NCBI RefSeq assembly: GCF_001049895.1
Contig: NZ_CVPE01000005.1
Location: 248,001-312,000, forward strand
DNA: 64,000 nt
Origin: Rubeoparvulum massiliense
GTDB taxonomy: Bacteria; Bacillota; Bacilli; Rubeoparvulales; Rubeoparvulaceae
Direction: 5' to 3'
Shown here one piece after another: positions 9,524-18,890 of the stretch; position 1 is the stretch's first letter; every line of letters starts with the position of its first letter. The notes beneath the pieces were generated by a model. It worked only from the letters and a program-made list of their open reading frames with translations. It was not told where the DNA came from and did not search any database. Position numbers and translations under genes: made by a program.

Positions 9524-9548
9524 TATTTTTCTTCAATTGTCAATATTA

Positions 9549-9602
9549 GGGGGTCAGTCCCCCATTGCTTTAACGCATTAACTTAATGGGGGACTGACCC
9601 CC
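9549..9602. repeat. Dispersed double-palindrome repeat, copy R2 (subtype B)
   Basis: Left arm GGGGGTCAGTCCCCCATT and right arm AATGGGGGACTGACCCCC are perfectly complementary over 18 nt; the core is TTTAACGCATTAAC. Compared with subtype A, one base in each arm is changed so that pairing is preserved. The 3' end of comFC lies inside this copy: its stop codon is in the core (9570-9572) and its last ten codons are repeat sequence. Confidence 0.95.
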
Positions 9603-10418
9603 TGCTCTGATCAATGTCAACCCATAAATCTGCCACTGAGGATAGCTTGCTTGTAGCACTTGCGCACAATGCTCCAACGTTGATCCTGTGGTATAGAGAT
9701 CATCGAGTAGCAATAGCTGACAAGGTTGATCAGGTTCAATTCCCATCAGTAACTGAGTTGGCAAAGGCAATGGTGCGAATGCTCCATCTAAACTCTGAAT
9801 ACGCCCTCCTCTCCCCTGCTTGCTCTGTTTTACCGTTGCCTTAACCCGCTGAAGGAGGGTGACCATCGGTAGATTCAGCTGTTTGGACAGGATTCTTCCC
9901 AGTAACTCCACTTGATTAAAGCCCCGCTCATAGAGACGACTCTCGTGCAGTGGCACATAGGTTAGAAGTTGAATGGATGGACGTGTGGCTTCCTTGGCAA
10001 AAACCCTGCTCCAGCCCTTCCACAGCGACCAGCTCTTGCCCTTAACTGAGGCGTCATAATACCGTTTAAATCCAAGTACCATCAGTTGACCAAAAAATGT
10101 GTATAATTGCACCTCCCCCCAATACTTGTAGCGATAAAGAAGTTGGCGATTTAGCGGATTATAGGTGAGGAGGCTACGTTGCCCATGAAGAACACTGCCT
10201 CTTCTTACAGCACAATCACCACAGCGTGCAGAGGAGAGATCACCCTCCATGGCACGTCCACAATGAACACAAGAAGGACCTTGGAGCCAGCCTAAGCCCT
10301 GCCAACAAGTATGGCAGATGGCCAATTCCCCCATTTGCCACTCGATTGCCCCTGGACGATATTGCTGTCCACAGGCGAGACATGAGATGGGACGAAGATA
10401 TACAGTCGATGATCTCAT
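9570..10418 (-). CDS. comFC: Competence protein ComFC, phosphoribosyltransferase family
   Basis: 282 residues. An N-terminal zinc finger (CLACGQQY, CHTCWQ, CVHCGRAM, CGDCAV) is followed by a phosphoribosyltransferase-like domain with the PRPP motif LLLLDDLYTTGSTL. ComFC acts in DNA uptake during competence together with ComFA. Its ATG overlaps the comFA stop (ATGA), showing translational coupling. The family core ends near GLTLIRA; the last residues GGQSPIKLMR and the stop codon come from repeat R2. The protein is longer than usual, with a basic insert near residues 115-140. Confidence 0.92.
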   Translation of the reverse strand: MRSSTVYLRPISCLACGQQYRPGAIEWQMGELAICHTCWQGLGWLQGPSCVHCGRAMEGDLSSARCGDCAVRRGSVLHGQRSLLTYNPLNRQLLYRYKYWGEVQLYTFFGQLMVLGFKRYYDASVKGKSWSLWKGWSRVFAKEATRPSIQLLTYVPLHESRLYERGFNQVELLGRILSKQLNLPMVTLLQRVKATVKQSKQGRGGRIQSLDGAFAPLPLPTQLLMGIEPDQPCQLLLLDDLYTTGSTLEHCAQVLQASYPQWQIYGLTLIRAGGQSPIKLMR

Positions 10419-12370
10419 AAATAACCACCTTTCTTCGCTAAGCGATTCATTCTCCGAATATGTGCAATGGCATGACGAACTGCTAGCGTTGGCTGTGTCA
10501 CGACAAACAAAATATGGCCAGTTGGATATTGGGCATTCCGCCCCGCTCGACCTGCCATCTGAACCAACGCCGCTTCATCCCAGATCGCAGCATCTGCTTC
10601 CCAGACCACAACATGGGAGTTGGAAATGGTAACGCCACGCTCTAGAATGCTGGTACAGAGCAAAATCGGGAACTCCTTACGACGGAACGCCTCGACCTTC
10701 TGGATCCGTTCTGGATCATCTGCATGCGTACTCTCCATGGAGAGTGATGTGTGCTGCTGAAAATAGGCCTGTAGTTGACCAATTTCCCTTTTTCGAGGTA
10801 CGAAGAGAAAAAGAGAAGGAAGCACGCTACTATCTCCCATATCATCCCCCATCCCATCCATCACCTTCTGCCAGCGCTCCTCAAACCATCGCAATAATTT
10901 CTGAAAGCGCTGTGGTAATCTGCGAGCACGGGGAGAGTGGCGACAGAGACGGGGAACTGGTAAAGGATGATGATGAAAACGAACTGGGATCGTTACTGTT
11001 GGTAATTGACCACGGAGACTTGCCCGCTGTTCTGCACGGGCTGGTGTGGCGGTTAAAGCTAGGAAGAATCCTTGTGGGTGAAGGGCACGCTGTACAGCGC
11101 GGGGAAGTAATGGTGAATGATGATAGGGGAAGGCGTCCATCTCATCGAGGATTAGGAGATGGAAGGCATGGTGAAAGCGGAGAAGCTGATGGGTGGTACA
11201 GATGATCAAAGCCGGACGCTCCCAGCTCTGATGGCCTCCATAGAGGGCTACCATCTCTGTATAGGGAAAGTACTGCTGGAAGCGAGGAAGCAGTTCTAAT
11301 ACCACATCCTTACGTGGTGTAGTAATGGCAACTCGCAACCCCTGCTCTAATGCCCAGGCGATGGCAGGCAACAGCATCTCCGTCTTCCCTGCTCCACAGA
11401 CAGCCCAGAGTAACAGATGTGGCCAAAAAGAATCGCCTGCTGAATTACGCTTCCCTTGCTCTTCACTTTTCCCTGCTTGTACGTGGTGCTGTTGGAGCGT
11501 AGCCACAACTTGGTTCGCTGCTTCTTGCTGTGCTGGTGTCAAATTGAGGATTTCGATACCAGCGTGATGAGGAGATCCGTGAATAGATCGCTGATGGCTG
11601 ATAGAGGTAGATGGTAGATTCGATGATGGATGGAATGTGGGGTGATTGGGGAATATCGGATTGAGCGCAGCTAGATGAAGTGGTTGGAAGGATTCAGGCA
11701 TTCCTCGAATGATTAATGAACAACTACGAATTTGTCCAAGACTAGAGCAGGAAGAACAAGCATAGCAGGTTTGTCCAGCCGCTTCACAAAGCTGGCAGGG
11801 TACTTGCTTAAGCTCCTCTCCTTCTCGAGCGCCACAACGAGAACAGGCAGGTTTTCCATGATGGTCTAGCGCAGTTCCTGGTAACCATTCCACATCATTG
11901 TTCCAATGCAATTGGTGGAGCAAGTGAAAAAAGTGACGAATGTGATGCTCCTGAGGGAGAAGAGAATTCTGAAGGCTTAACTGTCCATAGGCCTTCCAGA
12001 GTTCCTCGAGTCGGAGCTGTCGACCTGTAATTATAGAAGAGATGGTGGAATAGGGGGACATAACAGGCTGAGAAGAAGGGGTGAGATCCCCTAAAACACT
12101 GCAGGTAATTAGAGGGGCCAAAGTCTTTGCTTCTAAGGCTTCTAAATCTAAAGCTTCTAAGCGCTTTCTTTCTCGTACTGCATGGGGAAAAGGAAGTGAT
12201 GGGCTTATGAGCACCCAAGGAGAAGAAGGGTTGGCGGTGAGAAGTAACTGCTGATCTTTTTCAAAGAGATAACGATAGATTCTGTGTTCAGTATGATAGA
12301 CCACCTTCACCTTTTGCAAGCGGCGCCCCGCCTCCAAAAAGAATGAGGTTTGATCCATGTGCTTTAACAT
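10415..12370 (-). CDS. comFA: ComFA, DNA-uptake ATPase/helicase
   Basis: 651 residues. A four-cysteine zinc module lies near residues 170-215 (CSRCGARE, CQLCEAAG, CYACSSC). A superfamily 2 helicase core follows with Walker A LLWAVCGAGKTEML, the DEAD-like box LLILDEMDAFPYH, motif III ALTATPAR and motif VI QMAGRAGR. ComFA drives import of single-stranded transforming DNA on the cytoplasmic face of the membrane. GAGAGGAG precedes the ATG. comFC overlaps its 3' end by 4 bp. comFB, usually between the two, is absent. Confidence 0.94.
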   Translation of the reverse strand: MLKHMDQTSFFLEAGRRLQKVKVVYHTEHRIYRYLFEKDQQLLLTANPSSPWVLISPSLPFPHAVRERKRLEALDLEALEAKTLAPLITCSVLGDLTPSSQPVMSPYSTISSIITGRQLRLEELWKAYGQLSLQNSLLPQEHHIRHFFHLLHQLHWNNDVEWLPGTALDHHGKPACSRCGAREGEELKQVPCQLCEAAGQTCYACSSCSSLGQIRSCSLIIRGMPESFQPLHLAALNPIFPNHPTFHPSSNLPSTSISHQRSIHGSPHHAGIEILNLTPAQQEAANQVVATLQQHHVQAGKSEEQGKRNSAGDSFWPHLLLWAVCGAGKTEMLLPAIAWALEQGLRVAITTPRKDVVLELLPRFQQYFPYTEMVALYGGHQSWERPALIICTTHQLLRFHHAFHLLILDEMDAFPYHHSPLLPRAVQRALHPQGFFLALTATPARAEQRASLRGQLPTVTIPVRFHHHPLPVPRLCRHSPRARRLPQRFQKLLRWFEERWQKVMDGMGDDMGDSSVLPSLFLFVPRKREIGQLQAYFQQHTSLSMESTHADDPERIQKVEAFRRKEFPILLCTSILERGVTISNSHVVVWEADAAIWDEAALVQMAGRAGRNAQYPTGHILFVVTQPTLAVRHAIAHIRRMNRLAKKGGYL

Positions 12371-12385
12371 ACACTCCTCTCTTAA

Positions 12386-12934
12386 TCATTTGTTTAATTT
12401 TTTCTCTTCCATTGCAGAGAATTCTTTAAATACAAGCCGATATGTGTGAATACGATGGCGAATGAGATAGCCAAAAATTTGTGGTATAGCAAGAATCAAG
12501 ATGGTATATATGAAGAGGTAGACCGTACTGGAGGTATTGGGAAAATAGCTTGGTTCCACGAAGGCAAAGAGCCAGATAATCAGCATATTTAAGCTGGCTA
12601 CACTCATGGCAATACGCCTTGGAAGGTTGACTGATACAATGATTACTGGAATGAGTAAAAGTTCAGGAAAGAGTAGACTACTACTGCCTCCAGTAAACCA
12701 GATCGCAAGCAGGGCAAGGATGGATGGAAGATAAATGATCAATGGTTCACGCATAAAATCACGATCTGTCTTACTCCTGACGCCAATGTAGAATAGCAGC
12801 ATCCCCGTAATGAGCAAGAAGATGAAATAAAGCCAATTATTCTCGATGGAGATCTGAACAATCCCCAGCAACATAAGCAATAATTGGAGTAAAAATAATA
12901 ATAGATTAATCGCTAATCTTTCTCTTTGATTCAA
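12386..12934 (-). CDS. Six-helix membrane protein, paralogue of its upstream neighbour
   Basis: The start is taken as TTG 12934, whose bases overlap the TGA of the upstream gene and which has AGGAAGGAAG before it; this gives 182 residues. Nearly all the chain is hydrophobic, in about six helices, with a short charged C-terminal tail. The central segment FTGGSSSLLFPELLLIPVI matches ETGGVYSQYFPLLFIFPLT of the neighbouring gene, and similar TGG segments are known in the membrane sensor part of histidine kinases. No kinase or other output domain is attached. Function unknown. Confidence 0.75.
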   Translation of the reverse strand: MNQRERLAINLLLFLLQLLLMLLGIVQISIENNWLYFIFLLITGMLLFYIGVRSKTDRDFMREPLIIYLPSILALLAIWFTGGSSSLLFPELLLIPVIIVSVNLPRRIAMSVASLNMLIIWLFAFVEPSYFPNTSSTVYLFIYTILILAIPQIFGYLIRHRIHTYRLVFKEFSAMEEKKLNK

Positions 12935-13503
12935 TGTTCTCTTCCTTCCTGAAGATCCTCGATCAATTCCACAGGACAGTTTATATGCTTTCCACAATCT
13001 TTGGGCGTATGACAATGTAAGCAAGGTGAATTGAAATAGAGGAGCAGTCCGCTCACCGTAAATATCACACTATACTGTAAAAGGATATGAAAGTTCAACC
13101 AGCTGGTACTAGGATCACCTGTTGTGATAAAGAGATAAATCGTGTAAATCATACCTGAAAAATTGACAGCTAGAAACCAGCCCCAATGTGACATCATCGC
13201 GCTATAAGTTAAGGGGAAAATAAAGAGTAAAGGGAAGTATTGACTATATACTCCTCCTGTTTCATAGACAAAGTAGGCGGAAAAAAGAAAGTAAAGCATA
13301 AGGAGGATAGCTGATGGATAGCGAAGAAGCGGATTACGCCGACCACCATAATGCCAGCAGAACATGCTAATCACGAGCGCTACCAACACAATTCCCCAGA
13401 GAATGGCTTGGGAGAGTGGAGAAAACCAGTCCCATGCAAATACCATAAGAATAAGAAAGATCAATGAGATCAACATCGTTGTGATTCGCTGAATCTGGAT
13501 CAT
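12931..13503 (-). CDS. Six-helix membrane protein with C-terminal Cys/His cluster
   Basis: 190 residues, six predicted helices, then a cytosolic tail with CLHCHTPKDCGKHINCP. The four cysteines and two histidines could bind a metal or respond to redox state. The membrane part resembles sensor-kinase input domains and is paralogous to the gene that overlaps its 3' end. The pair sits between degV and comFA, in the neighbourhood of the soluble kinase DegS, which has no membrane input of its own. A functional link to DegS is only a hypothesis. Confidence 0.75.
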   Translation of the reverse strand: MIQIQRITTMLISLIFLILMVFAWDWFSPLSQAILWGIVLVALVISMFCWHYGGRRNPLLRYPSAILLMLYFLFSAYFVYETGGVYSQYFPLLFIFPLTYSAMMSHWGWFLAVNFSGMIYTIYLFITTGDPSTSWLNFHILLQYSVIFTVSGLLLYFNSPCLHCHTPKDCGKHINCPVELIEDLQEGREH

Positions 13504-13542
13504 TCCACCACCCCTCCTCTTTTAACTTTGAACAAGATTTCT

Positions 13543-14397
13543 TTATGAGTAACGACGAATCCAGCTTAAACCGATTGCCCCTTCTCCTACGTGCGTCCCA
13601 ATGACAGGACCAAATTCAGAGATAACCACCTCAACTTGCTCGCCATATTGATTTTCAAACTCTTCCTTCCAGGCGGTAGCCTCCTCCAAACGACGGGCAT
13701 GAATGATACCGAGGCGCATCGGGTACCCCTGTTCTAAGATCTCTTCTAGTAATTCAAAAATACGTTGCTTCGCCCGATTGTATGTACGTACCTTTTCGAA
13801 TACAACGATCTCCTTATTACGGAAGGTTAAGATCGGCTTCACCTTCAACATCGATCCTACAAGGAATTGAGCTGCATTGAGACGGCCACCACGATGGAGA
13901 TGAGCTAAATTGTCCACGAGAAAGTATTGATCCTGGCTCTGCTGAAGCTCGTCCAACCGTACCATAATTTCGTCAACACTCTTCCCTTCCTTAGCCATAC
14001 GAGCTGCCTCAACCACATAGAATCCCAGGGCATAGGTAGCGATGCCTGAATCGAATACATGAACATTGGCTCCTTGGATCATGCGACTGGCTGCTAAGGC
14101 GGAATGGTAGGTACCACTAATCTTACTTGAGATATGGATGGAAATAATCTCATCATACTCTTTAGCTAGCCGTTCATAGGTAGTAAGGATCTCTCCTACC
14201 GAAGGTTGCGAAGTGGTGGGTAGATCCCTACGTTCCTTCAGCATGCGATAGAAGTCATCATTACTAATCTCCTTATATTCACGATAACTCTCTTCGCCAA
14301 AAATTACCTGAAGGGAGACGATTTCAATACCATAAGCTTCAAGTTCATCTTCGGGTATATAGCTTGTACTATCAGTAACAATTGCGATTTTACTCAT
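13543..14397 (-). CDS. degV: DegV-family fatty-acid-binding protein
   Basis: 284 residues from ATG 14397 (AAGGAG 7 nt before it). It has the DegV features: KIAIVTDSTSYIP at the N-terminus, TTSQPSVGE in the ligand loop, SSKISGTYHSA, and a C-terminal GPVIGTHVGEGAIGLSW. Family members bind fatty acids for the FakA-type kinase. The position next to comFA and degSU matches B. subtilis degV (yviA). A second DegV gene is at 44968-45825. Confidence 0.93.
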   Translation of the reverse strand: MSKIAIVTDSTSYIPEDELEAYGIEIVSLQVIFGEESYREYKEISNDDFYRMLKERRDLPTTSQPSVGEILTTYERLAKEYDEIISIHISSKISGTYHSALAASRMIQGANVHVFDSGIATYALGFYVVEAARMAKEGKSVDEIMVRLDELQQSQDQYFLVDNLAHLHRGGRLNAAQFLVGSMLKVKPILTFRNKEIVVFEKVRTYNRAKQRIFELLEEILEQGYPMRLGIIHARRLEEATAWKEEFENQYGEQVEVVISEFGPVIGTHVGEGAIGLSWIRRYS

Positions 14398-14475
14398 TTC
14401 CACACTCCTTCCACAGAATCACCTAACATCCATTATACGTATTTATCGGCACAAGGTATAGAATCCCACTAGTAA

Positions 14476-16164
14476 TTACGCATAAATCGCTACACGGTTT
14501 CGGCCCTCTTGCTTCGCTCCACGATACATAGCACGGTCCGCGTAACGGAGAAGTTCACTCCCTACCTGTCCTTGAATAGGATAGGTGGCGATGCCAATAC
14601 TTAATGTAATCTGGATGCTATGCCATCCGTCCTCCTGTAGTGTTGATGGGATTTGTATGGGTGTCTGTGCAATGACACTACGTAATTGTTCAGCCCATAA
14701 ATATGCCTCTTCCTGCTCCATATTGTTTAAGAGAATGACAAATTCCTCTCCACCATAACGAGCCACCACGTCTTGTGGATTTCGCAATGACCCTTTAAAG
14801 AGTCGGGCACATTCTTGCAATACCTGATTACCTGCAAGATGCCCATAGGTATCATTTACCTTTTTAAAATAATCGAGATCAATCATTAAAAGACTATAGG
14901 GTACTTCTTCAATCCGTGCTGATTCTAGTCGCTCTGTGAGGATTTGTAAAAAAGTGCGGTAGTTAAAAAGACCCGTCAATTCATCATAGCGTGCTCGCCG
15001 CTCTGTAATCCCAAATTGGTATGCATTGAGGAGAGCTACAGAAGCTTGTCCAGCTAGAATTTGCAAGTAAGTTACGTGCTCCTTACGGTAGGTAAATTCG
15101 GCTGAATCTGCACAGGACAGCACTCCGAGTACCTTCCCATCTCCGATAATGGGTACCGCAACCATGGATCGAAACTGCGCTTCTTCCTCAATGGGCTCAG
15201 GTACTGACAACAATTCAAATAGATCATAGATCAACATGGGCTTGCTTGTGGCAGCAACACGCCCTACCACACCTTTACCGAGGGGTATCCTCCTGATTGT
15301 CCCATTAGGTACTGTCGTAGATTTATGATCTTCTGTGCCTGTCCATTGGATGAGTTGTTCTCCATCCACGAGGTGAATACTGTAATAATTGCCTGGAAGG
15401 ATCTGAGCCATCGCCTCATGTACAGCATCCAGCACACGTTCTCTCTCGAGCTGTGAAGTGAAGCGAAAACAGGTTTGATATAAGGTTTGGAGATTATGAT
15501 TGGCCAACTTATTCTCTTCATATGTATTGATTAAGATGACCATTCCCAAGTAAGGAACGGCAAAGAATAAAAAGCCGATGAGGCCCAGTTCTTCAATGAC
15601 GAGAATTAATAGGAAGCTGAGAACGATAGCTAGAAAATGGAATGGTATGAGAAAAAGTACATGAGAAAAACGGATGCGCTCCTGTTCTAAGAATGCATGG
15701 ATCAGCAATGATAGAACCAGATAGATGAGAACATAAAGAAGTAAAGAGCTTATCGTATTAATATGCGAGAACGGATAATGTAGCAGTTCATTCCTCACTT
15801 CAGTATAGACCAAACCTGCGATAAAAGAGCTCCAACCAGCAGAGATTAGACTACCTGCACCTTCCTGCCATGTACGTCTTGGATTCTGGAGTGTCGCTAA
15901 AATAATTGCCAACTGTGTAACCCAAAGCTCCGCTACCATTCCCCAAGTATATAGAAGAGGTAGAGTTACTGTGAGGCTTAGAATCACACGTTGCTGCTTA
16001 ATTACTAATGGATAGGCATATGTCATAATTTGCAGAATAAGGAGGGAGAAGAAGAGGGGCCATTGTGACCAATCCCAACTAGGTTGAAGGACCCAACTCC
16101 CAACAACGAATACCAAATAGGATATAAATAATAGTATGAGAAGAAAACCGCTACGTTTCTGCAA
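14476..16164 (-). CDS. Membrane GAF-GGDEF diguanylate cyclase
   Basis: 562 residues from TTG 16164, preceded by AAGGGGATT. Residues 5-210 contain about seven membrane helices, 220-385 a GAF domain (RSMVAVPIIGDGKVLGVLSC), 395-560 a GGDEF domain with YDELTGLFNYRTF, DLDYFKKVNDTYGH and the active loop VARYGGEEFVILL. The catalytic residues are intact; the RxxD feedback site is not. It probably makes cyclic di-GMP in response to a membrane or small-molecule signal. It lies alone between degV and the degU-linked gene. Confidence 0.9.
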   Translation of the reverse strand: MQKRSGFLLILLFISYLVFVVGSWVLQPSWDWSQWPLFFSLLILQIMTYAYPLVIKQQRVILSLTVTLPLLYTWGMVAELWVTQLAIILATLQNPRRTWQEGAGSLISAGWSSFIAGLVYTEVRNELLHYPFSHINTISSLLLYVLIYLVLSLLIHAFLEQERIRFSHVLFLIPFHFLAIVLSFLLILVIEELGLIGFLFFAVPYLGMVILINTYEENKLANHNLQTLYQTCFRFTSQLERERVLDAVHEAMAQILPGNYYSIHLVDGEQLIQWTGTEDHKSTTVPNGTIRRIPLGKGVVGRVAATSKPMLIYDLFELLSVPEPIEEEAQFRSMVAVPIIGDGKVLGVLSCADSAEFTYRKEHVTYLQILAGQASVALLNAYQFGITERRARYDELTGLFNYRTFLQILTERLESARIEEVPYSLLMIDLDYFKKVNDTYGHLAGNQVLQECARLFKGSLRNPQDVVARYGGEEFVILLNNMEQEEAYLWAEQLRSVIAQTPIQIPSTLQEDGWHSIQITLSIGIATYPIQGQVGSELLRYADRAMYRGAKQEGRNRVAIYA

Positions 16165-16288
16165 TTGAATCCCCTTCCCGTACCACTTATCAGCATATAT
16201 GGCAATAGATATTTATCCTTAATTATACTCCAATTTTCCTACCTTGTCTGTATTATTTTTCCCACCCTACTAATAAATTACCATATTT

Positions 16289-16684
16289 CTAGCGTGTCCA
16301 CTTGAGAGAACGCCGTAAATCAATGACCTCTAGCCTATTCTCACTAACTTGATCTCGCTCCACACTACCGATGGTTTCTTCCCACTCTTCAGCGGTGTAG
16401 TAATGAAGTTGATAGTATTGCGCTAGTCGTTCTAAAACCTGAATCGTATCATCCTCCGATGAAAAGTCCACCACAATTAACTCAATATCTACGCCTTGCA
16501 TGGATGCTTTACGGTAGAGCTTCCGAATGGTCCCTTCGATCTCTGCAGCGGAATTCCCTACCAGAATCGCATACCCATGTGGTTTCGCTGTTGAACGATG
16601 CACTTGAACCCACTGCAGGTATAGTAATAACACTCCTTGTGCCATGAGACAAACTAACAATATGATAGATACCCAGATAAACAA
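16289..16684 (-). CDS. Small membrane-anchored protein resembling a glycosyltransferase-2 N-terminus
   Basis: 131 residues from TTG 16684 with AGGAGGG at proper distance. One N-terminal helix (residues 2-26) is followed by a soluble domain with alternating strands and helices (GYAILVGNSAAEIEGTIRKL, IELIVVDFSSEDDTIQVLERL) like the start of family-2 glycosyltransferases. The nucleotide-sugar and catalytic parts are missing. Function unknown. It follows degU by 77 bp, and its ribosome site is folded into a hairpin. Confidence 0.7.
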   Translation of the reverse strand: MFIWVSIILLVCLMAQGVLLLYLQWVQVHRSTAKPHGYAILVGNSAAEIEGTIRKLYRKASMQGVDIELIVVDFSSEDDTIQVLERLAQYYQLHYYTAEEWEETIGSVERDQVSENRLEVIDLRRSLKWTR

Positions 16685-16716
16685 AAGGCATCCCTCCTAA
16701 TTTAGGGTATGCCTTT
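16684..16716 (-). promoter_or_regulatory. Hairpin burying the ribosome site of the 131-residue gene
   Basis: On the minus strand AAAGGCAT pairs with ATGCCTTT, and CCCT pairs with AGGG of the AGGAGGG ribosome site; TTTTGTTT follows. The structure could act as a weak terminator after degU or as a brake on translation of the next gene. Confidence 0.6.
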
Positions 16717-16760
16717 CGTCTATATTCCGTGTATCGCTATGTATAAGACCAGCAAAAAAA

Positions 16761-17468
16761 TTAACGGTCGATCTCTTTATCCAAACGAACCCAACCATTC
16801 TTAATCGCCTTAACAACCGCATGAGTACGGTCCAACACATCTAACTTCTGCAGAATGCTGCTTACATGGTTTTTTACAGTCTTCTCACTAATATAGGCTT
16901 GTTCACCAATCATTCGATTACTCTTACCCTCTGCCATCAATTGCAGTACTTCCCGCTCACGGGGCGTGAGGAGGGCATACTTTTCTGGGTCCTTCATGGT
17001 GGGCACAGAATCATAGATTTGCGTAATCTCTTCTTTATCGCAGAGACGACGATACTCCTCGATGAGACGACCCGTAACCCGTGGATGGATAAATGCTTCT
17101 CCTCGTGCAACTGCTTGAACAGCTTGAATCAAGGTATCAGAGTCCATTTCCTTTAGTAGATAACCGCGGGCACCTGTACGTAAAGTTCTCTGTACATAGC
17201 TCTCATCATCATGGATGGAGAGGATGATGATCTTCATGTCGGGGCAGACTTCAAGAATCTGTTCAGTGGCATCCACCCCGTTTAGGTCAGGCATGTTAAT
17301 ATCCATCAACACAACATCAGGGTTCAATTCTTCTACGAGTTTTACTGCTTCTCTACCAGTTCCTGCTTCACCTATGATTTCCATATTGTCTTCCATCTGT
17401 AGGATGCGCTTAAGTCCCTCCCGGAACAATAAGTGATCATCGACCAATACGATCTTCGTGTTCTCCAT
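16761..17468 (-). CDS. degU: Response regulator DegU
   Basis: 235 residues. Receiver domain with D10/D11, phosphoacceptor D56 (VVLMDINMPDLNG) and Lys in YLLKEMDSD; LuxR-type helix-turn-helix at about 165-225 (LTPREREVLQLMAEGKSNRMIGEQAYISEKTVKNH). Length and sequence fit DegU, which controls exoenzymes, competence and multicellular behaviour. It overlaps the end of degS by 32 bp and has AAGGAGG before its ATG. Regulation of the large protease genes at 28-37 kb by DegU is plausible but not shown. Confidence 0.93.
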   Translation of the reverse strand: MENTKIVLVDDHLLFREGLKRILQMEDNMEIIGEAGTGREAVKLVEELNPDVVLMDINMPDLNGVDATEQILEVCPDMKIIILSIHDDESYVQRTLRTGARGYLLKEMDSDTLIQAVQAVARGEAFIHPRVTGRLIEEYRRLCDKEEITQIYDSVPTMKDPEKYALLTPREREVLQLMAEGKSNRMIGEQAYISEKTVKNHVSSILQKLDVLDRTHAVVKAIKNGWVRLDKEIDR

Positions 17469-18660
17469 CTAGATCCTCCTTGTCTATATCATCATGTATT
17501 GGAATCGTAAATATAACGACTGTGCCCTTCCCCCCTGCTGATTGAAAGCCCATTCTACCCTTGAGCAGAGAAATACGTTCTTCCATCCCCATGATCCCAT
17601 ATGTGGCTTTCTCTCGCACGCCATTCACATCAAAACCAATGCCATTATCCTGTACTGCTACCATTAACTTCTCATCACCGAAGTGGAAATTGATATGAAC
17701 ATGAGTGGCTTGACTATGCTTCGCCACATTGCTTAGGGCCTCTTGAATCAGGCGAAAAACAGCAACCTCTCTCGTAGAGAATAACCGAACCTCCCGACCT
17801 CGAACCTGAACAATTGTCTCCACACCGTATTCTTCTTGAAATCGTTCCGCATATCGACGAACAGCAGGTACGATTCCTAAGTCATCCAACGCCATGGGGC
17901 GCAGGTCGAAGATAATCTTTCTAACATCAGCTAGACTTTGGCGAACCAATACTTTTAATTCTTTTAATTCGCTACGTACCTTACTAAAATCCTGCTGATT
18001 TAGAAGTTTTTCAATAATTTCGGTCCTTAGCACCAGGTTTGCCATAGATTGGGCAGGACCATCGTGGATATCCCGCGCTACACGCTTCCGCTCATCTTCT
18101 TGAGCCTGGATAATTTGTAATCCGAGCTGTGATTTTAATTGAGCATTCTCTAGCTCCTCTTTCATCTGTGAAATACTTCCGGAGAGATACTCAAATACAA
18201 CCCCTAACTGAGTGATGAGGGATTCTGCACGCTGAATGGTAATTTCGAGATTACGCAAGCGAATCTGGAGTTCATCACGACGCCGACGAAGATTGGTTTC
18301 TCGCTCACGAAGCACACCAAGCTCCAGTTGAAGCTGATTAGCGTTCTCGTAGGCCTTCCGAATATCTTCCTCACTGTAGCGATCGAAATAACGACTCACC
18401 ATAGCCAAATGGCTACGAGCCTTACGTGTTTTCAACTCCACCTCATCGTAGTGCTCTACCACTTCCGCTACTTCACCATTCAGCCGTTGTAACTCCTTAT
18501 GTAAGTTACTTCCTTCCTGCTGGGAAGCTTCAAAAATCTCATAGATTTTCTTCTGACTATCCTGCACATGACCGATGGTTTTCTTTAAAACTTGATCCAT
18601 CACCTTAATTTCTTGGGGTTGTTCTTTATCATCGGTCATTACGTCTACGAATGGATCCAT
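17437..18660 (-). CDS. degS: Sensor histidine kinase DegS
   Basis: 407 residues, soluble. An N-terminal DegS-type sensor region rich in coiled coil (about 25-185) is followed by HisKA_3 with H199 (DERKRVARDIHDGPAQSMA) and a HATPase domain (QDNGIGFD, GIMGMEERISLL). It phosphorylates or dephosphorylates DegU, encoded directly downstream with overlap. No terminator separates them. Its upstream region carries a terminator for the preceding operon at 18771-18798. Confidence 0.93.
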   Translation of the reverse strand: MDPFVDVMTDDKEQPQEIKVMDQVLKKTIGHVQDSQKKIYEIFEASQQEGSNLHKELQRLNGEVAEVVEHYDEVELKTRKARSHLAMVSRYFDRYSEEDIRKAYENANQLQLELGVLRERETNLRRRRDELQIRLRNLEITIQRAESLITQLGVVFEYLSGSISQMKEELENAQLKSQLGLQIIQAQEDERKRVARDIHDGPAQSMANLVLRTEIIEKLLNQQDFSKVRSELKELKVLVRQSLADVRKIIFDLRPMALDDLGIVPAVRRYAERFQEEYGVETIVQVRGREVRLFSTREVAVFRLIQEALSNVAKHSQATHVHINFHFGDEKLMVAVQDNGIGFDVNGVREKATYGIMGMEERISLLKGRMGFQSAGGKGTVVIFTIPIHDDIDKEDLDGEHEDRIGR

Positions 18661-18770
18661 TGCCGTCTCACCTTTTTCCCATTTAGCACCTTGGAAGTAC
18701 TTGTGCTGTTACTATTGTACACGATTCTAACTATGTTTGGGGTGGAACAAATGAATCATTTCTATTAATC

Positions 18771-18798
18771 AAAAAAGAATGAAGTCCTACCACTTCAT
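18771..18798 (-). terminator. Terminator after the HAD phosphatase gene
   Basis: On the minus strand, stem ATGAAGT / ACTTCAT with a 6-nt loop, then TTCTTTTTT. It lies between the end of the glpP-HAD operon and the degS start. Confidence 0.7.
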
Positions 18799-18836
18799 CC
18801 TAATGATTTTATTATTATATTATAAATATGATTATT

Positions 18837-18890
18837 TGGGGTCAGACCCCCACTACTTTAAAGCTTTAACGTTATGGGGGTCTGACCCCA
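18837..18890. repeat. Dispersed double-palindrome repeat, copy R3 (subtype A)
   Basis: TGGGGTCAGACCCCCA, spacer with palindromic core TTAAAGCTTTAA, then TGGGGGTCTGACCCCA; exactly 54 bp and almost perfectly symmetrical. It encodes the last 11 residues (GSDPHNVKALK) and the TAG stop of the HAD phosphatase. Confidence 0.96.

Noticed and set aside
12934-13024. Start of the 12386 membrane protein at 13024
   Set aside because: That start lies deep in the upstream gene without a ribosome site; TTG 12934 overlapping the upstream stop has one.
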